Assembly: GCA_004296775.1 (NCBI GenBank)
Contig: RHGE01000015.1
Coordinates: 28,318-92,317, forward strand
Source: Marinilabiliaceae bacterium JC017
Lineage (GTDB): Bacteria > Bacteroidota > Bacteroidia > Bacteroidales > Marinilabiliaceae
Reading direction: 5' to 3'
DNA: 64,000 nucleotides
A program made the position numbers and the translations under genes. A model generated the notes under the pieces. The model was not told where the DNA came from, made no database searches, and saw only the letters and a program-made list of their open reading frames with translations. Position 1 is the first letter of the stretch. Every line of letters starts with the position of its first letter. Below are positions 8,676 to 18,220 of the stretch, piece by piece.

Positions 8676-8825
8676 ACAATCAACTAAAAAAAGATGCGCA
8701 TAAGCCAGGAAACTTATGCGCATCGCATTTTTGATGTATGAAAGTAATTCCTTTATTATAATAGTTTGTGCTTATTTGATGGTCAAAACAATTGAGAACC
8801 TAACGGTCTATTGTTATTATAAAAA

Positions 8826-10475
8826 TTAGCCTTTCAACTGTTTAGCCCGATCAAGAGCAGTATCAAAATTCTCACAAACATTTATGCTTCCAATGTGCTT
8901 AATGATACCTTCTTTTTCTAAAACTTTGAACACCTCTTTAGAAACACCGGAAAGTACAATTGGTTTCCCTCCTTTTTCAAGTCCTTGCAACAAGGTTTTG
9001 AAGTGATACAACCCGGTGGCATCAATCATTGGGACATTCCGCATACGCAATACCACAACCTTGGAGTGATTACTGATACTCTTTTGCAGGTCATTGAATT
9101 TATTGGACATTCCAAAAAACAGAGGTCCGCTAATTTCAAACACGTCTACTTCTTCGGGCCACTCCTGCATTACGGCATCTTCCGGAGTATCTCCAGCAGT
9201 TACTGCTCCAATTGTTTTTATTTTAGAGATGTCTGCCATCCGTTTCATGAATAAGATGGCGGCCATTACCATTCCGATTTGAATAGCTACCGTTAAATCG
9301 ATTATTACCGTGATGAAAAACGTAGTTAACAACACCAATACATCATATCGGGGCCCTTTCAGGATGGCTTTAAAAGAACGCCATTCACTCATGTTATAAG
9401 CGATTACCACCAATATACCAGCCAAACAACTCAATGGAATAAGTTTAGCCAGATTTCCTAAAAACAACATGATGGCTAATAAAGTACAAGCATGAACGAT
9501 ACCGGCTACCGGGGTACGTCCACCATTACGCACGTTGGTGGCTGTCCGGGCAATAGCTCCTGTGGCAGGAATACCGCCAAATAACGCACTACCCATGTTG
9601 GCGATTCCTTGCCCTATTAATTCGGTGTTGGAACGGTGGCGTCCGCTAATCATTCCATCGGCAACCACTGCCGACAGCAATGATTCAATCGATCCCAAGA
9701 TAGCAATGGTGAAAGCCGGGCTCACGTAGGATAAGATATTATCGAAATCAAAGTTTGGCATTGACGGCCAGGGCATGTTAGAAGGGATTTCTCCAAAACG
9801 GCTGCCAATGGTCTCCACATCCATGTTAAATAAGTAAGCCAGAAGCGTACAAACAATTAATGCGATGAGTGAACCAGGAATTTTCACTTTAAGCTTTTGC
9901 CAGAATATGGTAATTAAGATACTTACACCACCGATAAGGGCTGCTTGCCATTTAAAGGTACCAGCCGACATAAATAAGATCTTCATCTTCGGAATAAACT
10001 CTGAAGGAAGCTCGGCAGTTGTCAGCCCAAATAAATCTTTTAACTGGGTAACAAAAATGATCAATGCGATACCGGCAGTAAATCCTACAGTCAATGGGTA
10101 GGGAATGTAACGGATCACCGAGCCAAGCCTGAGCACGCCAAATAAAACCATTATAATTCCGGCTAAAAAGGTGGACATGATTAATCCTTCCAGGCCGTAT
10201 TTGGTCAGTATCGCATATACGATAACTACAAATGCCCCGGTAGGACCACCTATCTGGACACGGCTTCCTCCCAAGGCCGAAATAATAAAACCGGCAACAA
10301 CAGCCGTGATCAATCCCTTATCGGGACTCACTCCGGAGGCAATGGCAAAAGCAATGGCCAGAGGTAAAGCTACCACTCCGACAATCAAACCCGCCATGAT
10401 GTCATTAATAAAATTACTCCGTGTATACCCTCCTTTGAGCGTAGTAATGAGTTTTGGTAAAAAAATTGGTTCCAT
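8826..10475 (-). CDS. SulP family inorganic anion transporter with STAS domain
   Basis: The 549-residue inner-membrane protein has the SulP layout: about 12-14 membrane segments over residues 20-410, with the family stretch DIMAGLIVGVVALPLAIAFA at 25-44 and an ATGAIARTATNVRNGGRTPV segment at about 304-323, then a cytoplasmic STAS domain (about 435-545) with the region VPMIDATGLYHF. SulP proteins carry sulfate, bicarbonate or dicarboxylates, by symport or exchange. The anion cannot be decided here. No carbonic anhydrase or sulfate-assimilation gene is nearby. It is transcribed alone. Confidence 0.92.
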   Translation of the reverse strand: MEPIFLPKLITTLKGGYTRSNFINDIMAGLIVGVVALPLAIAFAIASGVSPDKGLITAVVAGFIISALGGSRVQIGGPTGAFVVIVYAILTKYGLEGLIMSTFLAGIIMVLFGVLRLGSVIRYIPYPLTVGFTAGIALIIFVTQLKDLFGLTTAELPSEFIPKMKILFMSAGTFKWQAALIGGVSILITIFWQKLKVKIPGSLIALIVCTLLAYLFNMDVETIGSRFGEIPSNMPWPSMPNFDFDNILSYVSPAFTIAILGSIESLLSAVVADGMISGRHRSNTELIGQGIANMGSALFGGIPATGAIARTATNVRNGGRTPVAGIVHACTLLAIMLFLGNLAKLIPLSCLAGILVVIAYNMSEWRSFKAILKGPRYDVLVLLTTFFITVIIDLTVAIQIGMVMAAILFMKRMADISKIKTIGAVTAGDTPEDAVMQEWPEEVDVFEISGPLFFGMSNKFNDLQKSISNHSKVVVLRMRNVPMIDATGLYHFKTLLQGLEKGGKPIVLSGVSKEVFKVLEKEGIIKHIGSINVCENFDTALDRAKQLKG

Positions 10476-11385
10476 TTTATATTTAATTATTACACTAGCA
10501 AAATCAACAGAAGATTGTACATCTTCCAGGGGATCAGGTTATCTGATCCTATAAAATATCCTGCGATCAATGATGTTAACAACATCATTAAGGCGCTGTA
10601 GTCACATTCAATAGATCATTAAAAATTGGATAATAAGCAGGAGTCTGATTAATCTCAGATTCATTTATATTGTAAGAGACATTTTAACTTTTTTGAGTAC
10701 GAAGTATCCATCAGGTAATTATAAAACTATAAGATCTAATAACATTAAATGCTTTTAATAATTTGATTCTGGTATTTAAACTGATTCCCTAAGGATGGGA
10801 TGAAGGGGTGCAAACTTAATAGATAAAACGTCTCATTGTTCTCCAAAAGGAATTATTGTATATATGTTTTACAACATGTTTTTAAAAAATATGACGAATA
10901 AGCGGAAGAGTTCCTGGAATAATAAAAAAGCAGAACATTAGCCTTTGATCTGAATATTTAAATGCAAAACAGTTATCTATAATATATTAACTACCTAACG
11001 GAGCATTCAGATCGATTATTTCCCTATACTAATTACATGATATTGGCCAAGATGATGGGAAACGGAAGGAACGGTCAAATAGGCGGACCGAAGTGGCTGC
11101 GACGAAAATGAATGCAGGAATTTTGGCTTGTGGGTCGGAAAAAATTCATCGAGGAGGCTTTATTCAATTAGCAGAAAACAGTTAGCAGTTAGCAGTAAGC
11201 AGAAAACAGTTAACAGTGGATTTAGATTTACTTCGTTTTTGGGGCAATACAAAAATGAAGGAGGGTTTGGGGATATTGAGAAATACGCAATTCAACTTAA
11301 CCCAATGAAAAAAGCGACAAGATGAAAAAGTGATTTTTCTTTTCATCTTGTCGCCTTATGCTAATTTTTAATGAAAAAAGTATTT
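10476..11385. other. spacer with a degenerate copy of dispersed repeat C
   Basis: Bases 10476-11040 are AT-rich with no gene that I can see. Bases 11050-11275 are a degenerate copy of the repeat found at 23991-24199 and 27672-27880 (CGACGAAAATGAATG, ATTCATCGAGGAGG, TTCGTTTTTGGGGCAAT). It is split by a purine-rich insert of short GTTAGCA-like repeats at about 11167-11215. The small open frame at 11128-11325 is only this repeat. Confidence 0.65.
11314..11354 (-). terminator. intrinsic terminator of the GH92 gene
   Basis: A perfect 15-bp stem, 11314-11328 with 11340-11354, encloses an 11-nt loop. Read on the minus strand it is followed by CTTTTTTC. It lies about 30 bp past the stop codon of the GH92 gene. 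Confidence 0.85.
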
Positions 11386-13653
11386 CTATCGGGACATAGA
11401 AGGCGGTACATCTTCACTTTTTGTACCCCATGTTTTATTGGGCTGGGGCCCCATTTCAATTTCCAGGGTACCACCCTTGATCATATCGGCATGACTAAAC
11501 CACGATTTAGTTAATGCCTGTCCATTCAATGACACTTTTTGTACATAGATATTTTCCGGGGAATTATTTTTTGCAATAATTCTGAAATGCTTGTTCATGG
11601 GTAATGAAATATCAACCTCATCAAATAAAGGACTGCCAATTACATAGTTGGCCTCGGCGGGATTAACCGGGTAAAAACCAAGTGATGAAAGTACATACCA
11701 GGCAGACATCTGCCCGCAATCTTCATTTCCACATATCCCGTCTGTTGCAGTTGTGTACATGGAATTTAGAATTTCACGCACCTTCTCTGCAGTTTTCCAT
11801 GGCATACCGACATAATTGTATAAGTAGGCCACATGATGACTTGGTTCATTACCATGCGCGTACTGTCCGATTAATCCGGAGATATCCGGAGACGCATTCT
11901 CTCCCTTAAGTTCTTCTTCAATAGAGAAAAGAGAATCAAGCTTGGTAACAAACGCATCATTTGAACCATGCAGTTGAATCAATCCTGCTATATCGTGTGG
12001 TACAAACCAGGAGTACTGCCAGGCGTTTCCTTCAGTGTATTCATCGTCCCGATGGCTGGAGAACAAAGGATCAAAATCCTCTTTCCATTTTCCGTTGGCA
12101 TGTTTGCCACGCATAAAACCCGTTGAAGCATCAAAGTGGTTTTTGTAGAATAAAGCACGCTCCATGAATGTTTCATAAACTGCTTCATTTCCCACGGCTT
12201 TTGCCATTTGTGCAATACACCAATCGTCATAAATATATTCCAATGCTTTGGATACGGATTCATTTTCCAGTTCTGCCGGAATGAAACCATATTTATTCAG
12301 GTGGTTGATGCCTCCCTTATCCTGTGTCGCACTCTTGACCATTGCTTTTAATAACTCATCTCCAGGAATATCGGTAATCAATCCTTTCTTCCAGGCATCA
12401 GTGATAACCGGAATGGCGTGGTAGCCAATCATGCAGTTGGTTTCATTTCCTACCAGTTCCCAAACCGGTAATAAACCACCCTCGCGGTAAATCGCCATGA
12501 AAGAATGAACAAAATCCCTTACTCGTTCCGGTTGAGTAATGGTGAAAAGCGGATGATTCGCCCTAAAGGTATCCCATAAAGAAAAAACAGTATAACGATC
12601 AAATCCATCAGCTTTATTAACCTTGCCATCGAGTCCTTTGTATTCATGGTTGGCATCCGAATGCATATTAGGTGCAATCATACTACGGTAAAGAGCAGTA
12701 TAGAAAACTGTTTTCTGATCTTGATCAGTTGTTGATATTTTAATCTTCTGAAGTTCCTGCTCCCAGGCATTGCTGGCCTCCTCTTTTACCTGGTCAAAAT
12801 CCCAATGTGGCGCATCTGTGGCAATACTCTTAATAGCCCCTTTGATGCTGGCGGAAGAAAGCCCCACTTTTACCAATAGTGGCTTTTGATTGGCGATGTC
12901 AAAACCTAACACAGCACGCGTATCAGTGCCTTTGATCTCTTTTGCATCATTGAGTTCACCGCCATTGCCGGCCTTAAAGGATGTCACCGGCTGATTTACT
13001 TCAATGGCAAAATACACCCATTGGTCATTGGCCCAACCTTGTGATTTGCGATAACCGGTAAACAACATAGGAGATTCTTGTTTGATATAGGTATCCACAG
13101 CCTTATCCCAGTTGATAGCATGTGCCAGGTCTACAATCAGGGCTGCCTCCCCCGCTTTTGAAAAGGTATACTTATGAAACCCGGTACGCTTGCCAGCAGT
13201 CAGTTCTGCTTTAATATCTCCATTATCTAAATTTACCCAGTAATAGCCCGGAACAGCACCTTCCTGTTCATGGGAAAACTGGTGTTTGTAAGGATTCAGA
13301 AAATTCTTACCGCCGGCAGTGGTATCAGCCACAACCGTTTGGGTAGTAGGGGTAATCAACAAATCACCCAGATCCCCAATGCCGGTACCACTTAAATGCA
13401 TGTGCGTAAAACCTGCAATAACATTAGAAGAGATGTGATAGCCCGAACACCAGTCCCAGCCTGAGACCCCGTTGTTAGGGCTTAACTGAACCATCCCGAA
13501 TGGAGTGGTTGCTCCCGGAAATACATGTCCGTGAGCGCCGGTTCCTATAAACGGATCCACGTTGTCAACCAGTCGTGGTTCTTGTTGTGGCGACTGACAA
13601 GCCATAAAGAAAAACATTGGCACAACCAATGAAAAAAGTCTGAGTACATTCAT
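11386..13653 (-). CDS. GH92 family alpha-mannosidase lipoprotein
   Basis: The 755-residue protein is a glycoside hydrolase of family 92, which removes alpha-linked mannose in a calcium-dependent way. The leader ends in a lipobox (FFMACQ, C19), so it is an envelope lipoprotein. The N-terminal beta-sandwich opens with VDPFIGTGAHGHVFPGAT (about 33-50), typical of GH92, and the (alpha/alpha)6 catalytic domain carries GNEDCGQMSAW (642-652) with the acidic residues expected near the active site. Length is normal. The ROK-type sugar kinase lies 125 bp upstream in the same direction, which suggests joint use of released hexoses, although mannose is not shown to be the kinase substrate. No SusC/SusD pair is visible. 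Confidence 0.93.
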   Translation of the reverse strand: MNVLRLFSLVVPMFFFMACQSPQQEPRLVDNVDPFIGTGAHGHVFPGATTPFGMVQLSPNNGVSGWDWCSGYHISSNVIAGFTHMHLSGTGIGDLGDLLITPTTQTVVADTTAGGKNFLNPYKHQFSHEQEGAVPGYYWVNLDNGDIKAELTAGKRTGFHKYTFSKAGEAALIVDLAHAINWDKAVDTYIKQESPMLFTGYRKSQGWANDQWVYFAIEVNQPVTSFKAGNGGELNDAKEIKGTDTRAVLGFDIANQKPLLVKVGLSSASIKGAIKSIATDAPHWDFDQVKEEASNAWEQELQKIKISTTDQDQKTVFYTALYRSMIAPNMHSDANHEYKGLDGKVNKADGFDRYTVFSLWDTFRANHPLFTITQPERVRDFVHSFMAIYREGGLLPVWELVGNETNCMIGYHAIPVITDAWKKGLITDIPGDELLKAMVKSATQDKGGINHLNKYGFIPAELENESVSKALEYIYDDWCIAQMAKAVGNEAVYETFMERALFYKNHFDASTGFMRGKHANGKWKEDFDPLFSSHRDDEYTEGNAWQYSWFVPHDIAGLIQLHGSNDAFVTKLDSLFSIEEELKGENASPDISGLIGQYAHGNEPSHHVAYLYNYVGMPWKTAEKVREILNSMYTTATDGICGNEDCGQMSAWYVLSSLGFYPVNPAEANYVIGSPLFDEVDISLPMNKHFRIIAKNNSPENIYVQKVSLNGQALTKSWFSHADMIKGGTLEIEMGPQPNKTWGTKSEDVPPSMSR

Positions 13654-13743
13654 AATATTAGCAGTTTAGTTATAAAAAATAACCAATTATATAACAGGGA
13701 TCAAACCTGACTTCAAGAAGATAATATTGGGTAAGGAGGGAAA

Positions 13744-13768
13744 CGGATCCGGCAGAGAGCCGGATCCG
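13744..13768 (-). terminator. GC-rich hairpin after the ROK kinase gene
   Basis: A perfect 10-bp stem CGGATCCGGC / GCCGGATCCG with loop AGAGA lies 11 bp past the kinase stop. Its T tract on the minus strand is short (GTTTCCC), so it may end transcription only in part and let the GH92 gene be read from the same promoter. Confidence 0.55.
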
Positions 13769-13778
13769 AAATATTAGT

Positions 13779-14744
13779 TTAGTTTTCCAGTTCTTTCCAA
13801 ACAACAGCACTGGCACCTAATACGGCTATTTTAGCACCATCAAGTTTTGAAGGAAGCAATTTAACTTTATTGCTATAAAGGAAACACATATTTTCTTCCA
13901 TGTATTTTTTGGTGGGTTTGAAAATATAATCTCCGGCCAATGCCAGACCACCAAATAAGAATACAGCTTCAGGACTTGAGAAAGCCACAAAATTGGCAAT
14001 GGCTTCACCCAACATCTTTCCTGTAATCTCAAATGCTTCAAGGGCTAACTTATCCCCTTTTTCCGCGGCATCAAAAATCATCTTGGAAGTGAAATTTCCT
14101 GAAGGAACCTTCCGCAACTCACTCGGAATTTTAGAGGTAGCAATCAACTCAGAGACAGTGCGACAAATACCGGTTGCAGAGGCATAAGTTTCCAAACAGC
14201 CCTTACGTCCACAACCACACTCGCGTCCGTTAGTATCCATGATAACATGTCCCAGTTCACCGGCAAATCCATCGTGTCCCAGTACCAGTTCCCCATTGAC
14301 GATGATACCACTGCCAACACCGGTTCCTAATGTCAACATGATCATATTTTTCATGCCTTTTGCACCACCATACATCAACTCTCCCACAGCGGCAGAGTTA
14401 GCATCATTGGTCAAAATAATGGCCGGATAGTCATAGTATTCCCGCAATAATTGTACAAACGGAACAACATCTCCCCAACCCAGGTTGGAGGCACCAACGA
14501 TTTCTCCTGTATAGTAATTTGAGCTTGGCGCACCAACACCAATTCCTTTTACTTCAATCTCTTCCTTGATCTCAAAAACAGTTTCATTGATCTTAGCGGT
14601 TAACACTTCAAGGTAATTTTTTATATCAGTATTGGTCAACGTTGGAGTATGACCTTCTGCAAGTAAGTTTCCCTCTCTGTCAACCACACCGATTACCGTG
14701 TTGGTTCCTCCAATGTCAATGCCAATGGCGACTTCTTTTTTCAT
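13779..14744 (-). CDS. ROK family sugar kinase, probably glucokinase
   Basis: The 321-residue protein starts with the ROK ATP-binding motif DIGGTN (10-15). The sugar and metal region follows: GELGH (162-166) and the zinc site ECGCGRKGCLE (C176, C178, C183). ROK kinases of this length phosphorylate glucose, fructose, mannose or N-acetyl sugars in the cytoplasm. The set of motifs matches annotated Bacteroidota glucokinases best. It sits upstream of the GH92 mannosidase on the same strand with a weak hairpin between, so co-transcription is possible. Because ROK proteins with an HTH domain are repressors, I checked the N-terminus: it goes straight into the P-loop, so this is an enzyme. Confidence 0.88.
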   Translation of the reverse strand: MKKEVAIGIDIGGTNTVIGVVDREGNLLAEGHTPTLTNTDIKNYLEVLTAKINETVFEIKEEIEVKGIGVGAPSSNYYTGEIVGASNLGWGDVVPFVQLLREYYDYPAIILTNDANSAAVGELMYGGAKGMKNMIMLTLGTGVGSGIIVNGELVLGHDGFAGELGHVIMDTNGRECGCGRKGCLETYASATGICRTVSELIATSKIPSELRKVPSGNFTSKMIFDAAEKGDKLALEAFEITGKMLGEAIANFVAFSSPEAVFLFGGLALAGDYIFKPTKKYMEENMCFLYSNKVKLLPSKLDGAKIAVLGASAVVWKELEN

Positions 14745-14924
14745 TTACTGGAAATTTATAATTAAACAGATAGTTTTTGGTTTGAACTTATAATTCTTTT
14801 AAGTTCCAATGTGTGATGCACAAAAATAGAAAGATTTAAAAACATACCTTGATATATGTCATAAATCGGAAGTAAATCTCCTGTATTTGAACAAAAATAC
14901 ACCCGTCTGCCTGGAATGATTTTA

Positions 14925-15905
14925 TCAGAACATTGGCTTGGCAAACAAGCCCTTCTGTCGGCTCTGTTTACGCCCGAAATACAAGCTAATATCCATGAAA
15001 GGGAAGATGTTGGCAGCCGCGGGCGTATCATAGCGTGCCCAGGAAAAGATGTATCCAACAGATATGGACACATTCCGTGCAAAAAAAGTCTGTAGTTCAG
15101 TTTGATTCTCAAAAGAACGGCTTCCGGTAAAATCACCAAAAAAGAATTTTAAGGAAGAACCGAGCAACAAAGCATTATTAATTTGGTAATCTCCCCTCAG
15201 CTTGAAGTATCCAAAGCCCCCATTACCGGTCAGTGCCGGACTGCGGTTTGTTAATAAATGCTTATTTAATTCATCCGGTACTTCAGAAGAAAACTTAATG
15301 CCATAATCATAACCAAGGGCGGCTGATAAAACCAAATAGGGTTGATTCCCTTTACACCCGAACTTCTTGGCCAGGTACCGGCTAACAATTAATTCGTTTC
15401 GCATCGCCATGGCCCAGGGAACCGGGGCCAGTGAATCAATGATCTCTTGATAGCCTTGCTTTTGTGCCCATTTCAACCCGGGCGTGCCGGAATAGAAACC
15501 ATGTCGAGAGGCAACAACCCACTTCTCTTTTTTCCAACGTTTCTTTATAAATATATTAGGCGCCCAGTAATCAAACCCAAGGATAGAGGACAATTCCAGG
15601 TCCGATCGGATGCCGTAGCGGGAAGGTGTAGTTAAACTTATATTCCCGGCTTTTTTGTAAACCGTGTTGGCTGATTCACTATGCCAGATTAAATCATCAC
15701 GGGCCTCATTCTTCCGCGATCCCATGGTTTGAAGAGGATTGAAAAGGTTGCTTTCACTATCCCGTTCATTGGCTTTCTGCTGACGTTTCCGGATCTCTCT
15801 TTTGGATGTGCCTTTATTATGCTTGTGTTTTTTTGATTGGCTATAGCCGGAAGAATTAAAACACAAAAAGGAGATTAAGAATGAACAATAAAGCACTATC
15901 CGCAT
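14925..15905 (-). CDS. secreted protein of unknown function, probably outer-membrane beta-barrel
   Basis: The 326-residue protein has a signal peptide (about 1-22, ending GYSQ), then a very basic, Lys/Arg-rich stretch of about 30 residues (KKHKHNKGTSKREIRKRQQK) and a domain with alternating hydrophobic strands and aromatic girdles (PYLVLSAALGYDYGIKF, NALLLGSSLKFFFG, NVSISVGYIFSW). This pattern fits an outer-membrane beta-barrel of about 8-10 strands. I do not recognise the family. It lies upstream of the ROK kinase on the same strand with a 180-bp gap and is divergent from the TetR-led efflux operon. Confidence 0.65.
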   Translation of the reverse strand: MRIVLYCSFLISFLCFNSSGYSQSKKHKHNKGTSKREIRKRQQKANERDSESNLFNPLQTMGSRKNEARDDLIWHSESANTVYKKAGNISLTTPSRYGIRSDLELSSILGFDYWAPNIFIKKRWKKEKWVVASRHGFYSGTPGLKWAQKQGYQEIIDSLAPVPWAMAMRNELIVSRYLAKKFGCKGNQPYLVLSAALGYDYGIKFSSEVPDELNKHLLTNRSPALTGNGGFGYFKLRGDYQINNALLLGSSLKFFFGDFTGSRSFENQTELQTFFARNVSISVGYIFSWARYDTPAAANIFPFMDISLYFGRKQSRQKGLFAKPMF

Positions 15906-16079
15906 TGTACTATGAATTAAAAGCTGTGCAAATAATATAAAAACATCTGCGAAGCTCGAAATATTTTATTAATGAGCAAAAAACTTTGACTAACAGTTGA
16001 ATCTAACGCCTCGAAAAAGGCTTTGAAAAACTTTAGAAACTTTTAACACAAAAATAGTTTCCAATGGGGAGGTATTTTA

Positions 16080-16087
16080 TACTTTTG
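16080..16087 (+). promoter_or_regulatory. TAnnTTTG -7 promoter motif of the efflux operon
   Basis: TACTTTTG matches the Bacteroidota -7 consensus TAnnTTTG. Its last base is only 4 nt before the ATG of the tetR-like gene (16092), so transcription would start at or within a few bases of the start codon, giving a leaderless or nearly leaderless mRNA. Confidence 0.55.
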
Positions 16088-16091
16088 CGGC

Positions 16092-16724
16092 ATGGAGAAG
16101 AAACGCCAAAACATAATTGAACGCTCATTTCACCTTTTTCATCGCTATGGAATAAAAAGTGTGAGCATGGATGACATTGCCCGGGAAATGGGCATGTCAA
16201 AAAAAACACTTTATCAATGTGTCAAGGATAAAGGAGAATTGGTAGAAGCCGTGATGACCTATGTGCGTGATTTTATTGGAGGAGCAGTTAATGTTTTCCA
16301 TGATGAAAAGGTTAATGCTATCGAGCAACACCTGGTACACCGCAATGCCTTTCAGGAAAAGTTTGTTCATCACAATCCAACCTTGTCATTTGATCTGCGC
16401 AAGTATTACCCTGTTATCTATCATGAGATGAATGAATGGAAACGCAAAACAGTTTATGACGCTCACCGAGCCAATCTGCAACAAGGCATTAAAGAAGGAT
16501 TCTACCGCGAGGATATTGATCCGGATATTATTGCCCGTCTGATGGTTGCACACAGCATATTTACTTTTGATCCTACTAACGAAATATTTGAACCTAACTC
16601 AATGAATGATCAGGCAACCATTCATCAGGTCTATAAATACCACTTTATCGGTATTTGTACTGAAGAGGGATTAAAAGAGTGCAAACGCCTGTTTGGCCAT
16701 GAAAATGAAAATAAAAACAGATAA
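16092..16724 (+). CDS. TetR/AcrR family transcriptional regulator
   Basis: The 210-residue protein has the N-terminal TetR helix-turn-helix: the helix RQNIIERSFHLFHRYG (5-20), then VSMDDIAREMGMSKKTLYQ (24-42). The C-terminal two thirds, which bind ligand and form the dimer, match no particular subgroup that I can see. It is the first gene of a TetR-TolC-HlyD-RND operon; the TolC start lies 16 bp after its stop. Regulators placed this way usually repress their own operon and respond to a compound the pump exports; this is inference from context. The start at 16092 is the only one that keeps the full first helix. Confidence 0.9.
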   Translation: MEKKRQNIIERSFHLFHRYGIKSVSMDDIAREMGMSKKTLYQCVKDKGELVEAVMTYVRDFIGGAVNVFHDEKVNAIEQHLVHRNAFQEKFVHHNPTLSFDLRKYYPVIYHEMNEWKRKTVYDAHRANLQQGIKEGFYREDIDPDIIARLMVAHSIFTFDPTNEIFEPNSMNDQATIHQVYKYHFIGICTEEGLKECKRLFGHENENKNR

Positions 16725-16740
16725 AACAAACCAGAAAACT

Positions 16741-18069
16741 ATGTCACACCGCTTGTCTATTTTAGGACTACTATGGCTGTTGGTTCCAATCTCATTGGTG
16801 GCCCAGGAGGACCCAATGACGTTTACTTTGGAGGAGGCGCTTAATTACGCCACGGAGAATGCTTACCAAACGAAAAGTGCAGATTATGATATTGATGCTG
16901 CCCGGAAGAAAGTATGGGAATACCTGGCACTAGGTTTGCCTCAGTTAAATATGGAAGGGGGCTTAAGCGATAATCTCTCGATTCAGGAAAATTTCATTCA
17001 ATTAACCAATGAAAAAGGAGAAGTTGAAACAATCAAGGCGCAGTTCGGCACAAAATATTCGTGGAATGTGGGTGGTAAGGCCAGTCAGTTGATTTTTGAC
17101 GGTTCCTACTTTCTTGGCGTAAAGGCCAGCCGCATATTCGTTGAGCTTTCCCAAAAGAACAAAGAAAAAACATTGGTAGATGTACGCGAAGCGGTAGCCC
17201 AGGCCTATTATCTGGCATTAATAGCTTATCAGAACCTGGAGAACTTCAAACAAAACCTGAAAGTAAACGAACAGACACTGACTGAAACAGCTGCCTATTA
17301 TAAAAACGGCTTTCGGGAGGAGATTGATGTGGATCAGATTCGTTTGATGGTAAACACTTCTAAGAACCTTGTCCTGGAGGCCGAACGGCAGTTAATCATT
17401 TCTGAGTCGGTGCTTAAATTTGCCATGGGGATAGATATTAATTCTCCAATAGCGTTAGCAGATAACCTGGATATTTTACTGTTACCAGTTCAAACGAAAC
17501 AAAATGCTAAAGATTCATTTCGGGTAGAAAGCCACATCGATTACGCCATTATGCAAACGCAGGAAGCGATTCAGGACGTGAAGATCAGAAATGAGCAGGC
17601 TCAGTACCTGCCTAAACTATCGGCCTTTTATAGTTATACCCACTTTCAAATGGGAGAAGAATTTGATGCGCTAAACAAAACAAATTCCCAGATTCTTGGC
17701 CTGTCGCTTTCAATGCCGATTTTTACCTCAGGCATGCGTCATTCAAAAGTAAAGCAGGAAAAAATCAACATGCTTAAACTGCAGAATGACAAAATAATGT
17801 TGGAGCAAAATCTGCAACGGGAGGTATTGGTGGCCAATACGAATTTAACCAATGCCCGGGAGACCTATCAGAATGATAAACTTGGTGTGGATATTGCTTA
17901 TAACATCTATGATAAAACACGCATTAAATTTTCAAACGGGTTGGCATCCAGTACAGAGTTATCACAGAATGAAAATCAATACATTCAGTCACAAGTTAAA
18001 TACATTGAGTCGACCATGAATATGCTGAATGCTCACATTCAGTATAAGAAAGCAATTAGCCAATTATAG
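16741..18069 (+). CDS. TolC family outer-membrane efflux protein
   Basis: The 442-residue protein is the outer-membrane channel of the efflux operon. I chose ATG 16741 because a normal signal peptide follows it (SHRLSILGLLWLLVPISLVAQ-like, cleavage after VAQ), while the frame upstream only overlaps the regulator. The mature part shows the repeated TolC pattern: MTFTLEEALNYATENAYQ opens repeat 1, and long amphipathic helices rich in Gln, Asn and Glu follow, ending in NENQYIQSQVKYIESTMNML. It would form a trimer that joins the adaptor and the RND pump across the envelope. Length is normal for Bacteroidota TolC proteins. Confidence 0.92.
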   Translation: MSHRLSILGLLWLLVPISLVAQEDPMTFTLEEALNYATENAYQTKSADYDIDAARKKVWEYLALGLPQLNMEGGLSDNLSIQENFIQLTNEKGEVETIKAQFGTKYSWNVGGKASQLIFDGSYFLGVKASRIFVELSQKNKEKTLVDVREAVAQAYYLALIAYQNLENFKQNLKVNEQTLTETAAYYKNGFREEIDVDQIRLMVNTSKNLVLEAERQLIISESVLKFAMGIDINSPIALADNLDILLLPVQTKQNAKDSFRVESHIDYAIMQTQEAIQDVKIRNEQAQYLPKLSAFYSYTHFQMGEEFDALNKTNSQILGLSLSMPIFTSGMRHSKVKQEKINMLKLQNDKIMLEQNLQREVLVANTNLTNARETYQNDKLGVDIAYNIYDKTRIKFSNGLASSTELSQNENQYIQSQVKYIESTMNMLNAHIQYKKAISQL

Positions 18070-18154
18070 GCTGAACAGAAAAAATAAATCCATGGAAGGA
18101 ACCAATTGGGTGAATTTCATTTGACCATTGAATAAAATCAAACACATGAAACGT

Positions 18155-18182
18155 CCATGATTAAATGATTATTTAATCATGG
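18155..18182. promoter_or_regulatory. perfect palindrome between tolC-like and adaptor genes
   Basis: CCATGATTAAAT and ATTTAATCATGG form a perfect 12-bp inverted repeat around GATT. It sits in the 151-bp gap inside the efflux operon and has no T tract. It could be an operator, an mRNA-processing stem or a decayed repeat. A related left half (GAAACATCCATGATTAA) occurs at about 31835-31851, which favours a repeat remnant. Confidence 0.5.
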
Positions 18183-18220
18183 AAAGTTCCATCTGGCAAT
18201 TAAAATGAAAAAATAAACAG

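Larger units (their letters stand above)
7697..8825. other. long repeat-bearing spacer between two minus-strand genes
   Basis: The left half (7697-8250) is AT-rich and presumably holds the promoter of the CoA-transferase gene; I see no gene in it. The right half contains the 23-bp tandem array (8257-8440), a full copy of the MITE-like element (8550-8675) and an isolated right-end motif of that element at about 8801-8820, just past the SulP stop codon. Confidence 0.7.

Noticed and set aside
11128..11325. 65-residue open frame before the GH92 terminator
   Set aside because: It is made of the degenerate repeat C and GTTAGCA-type simple repeats.
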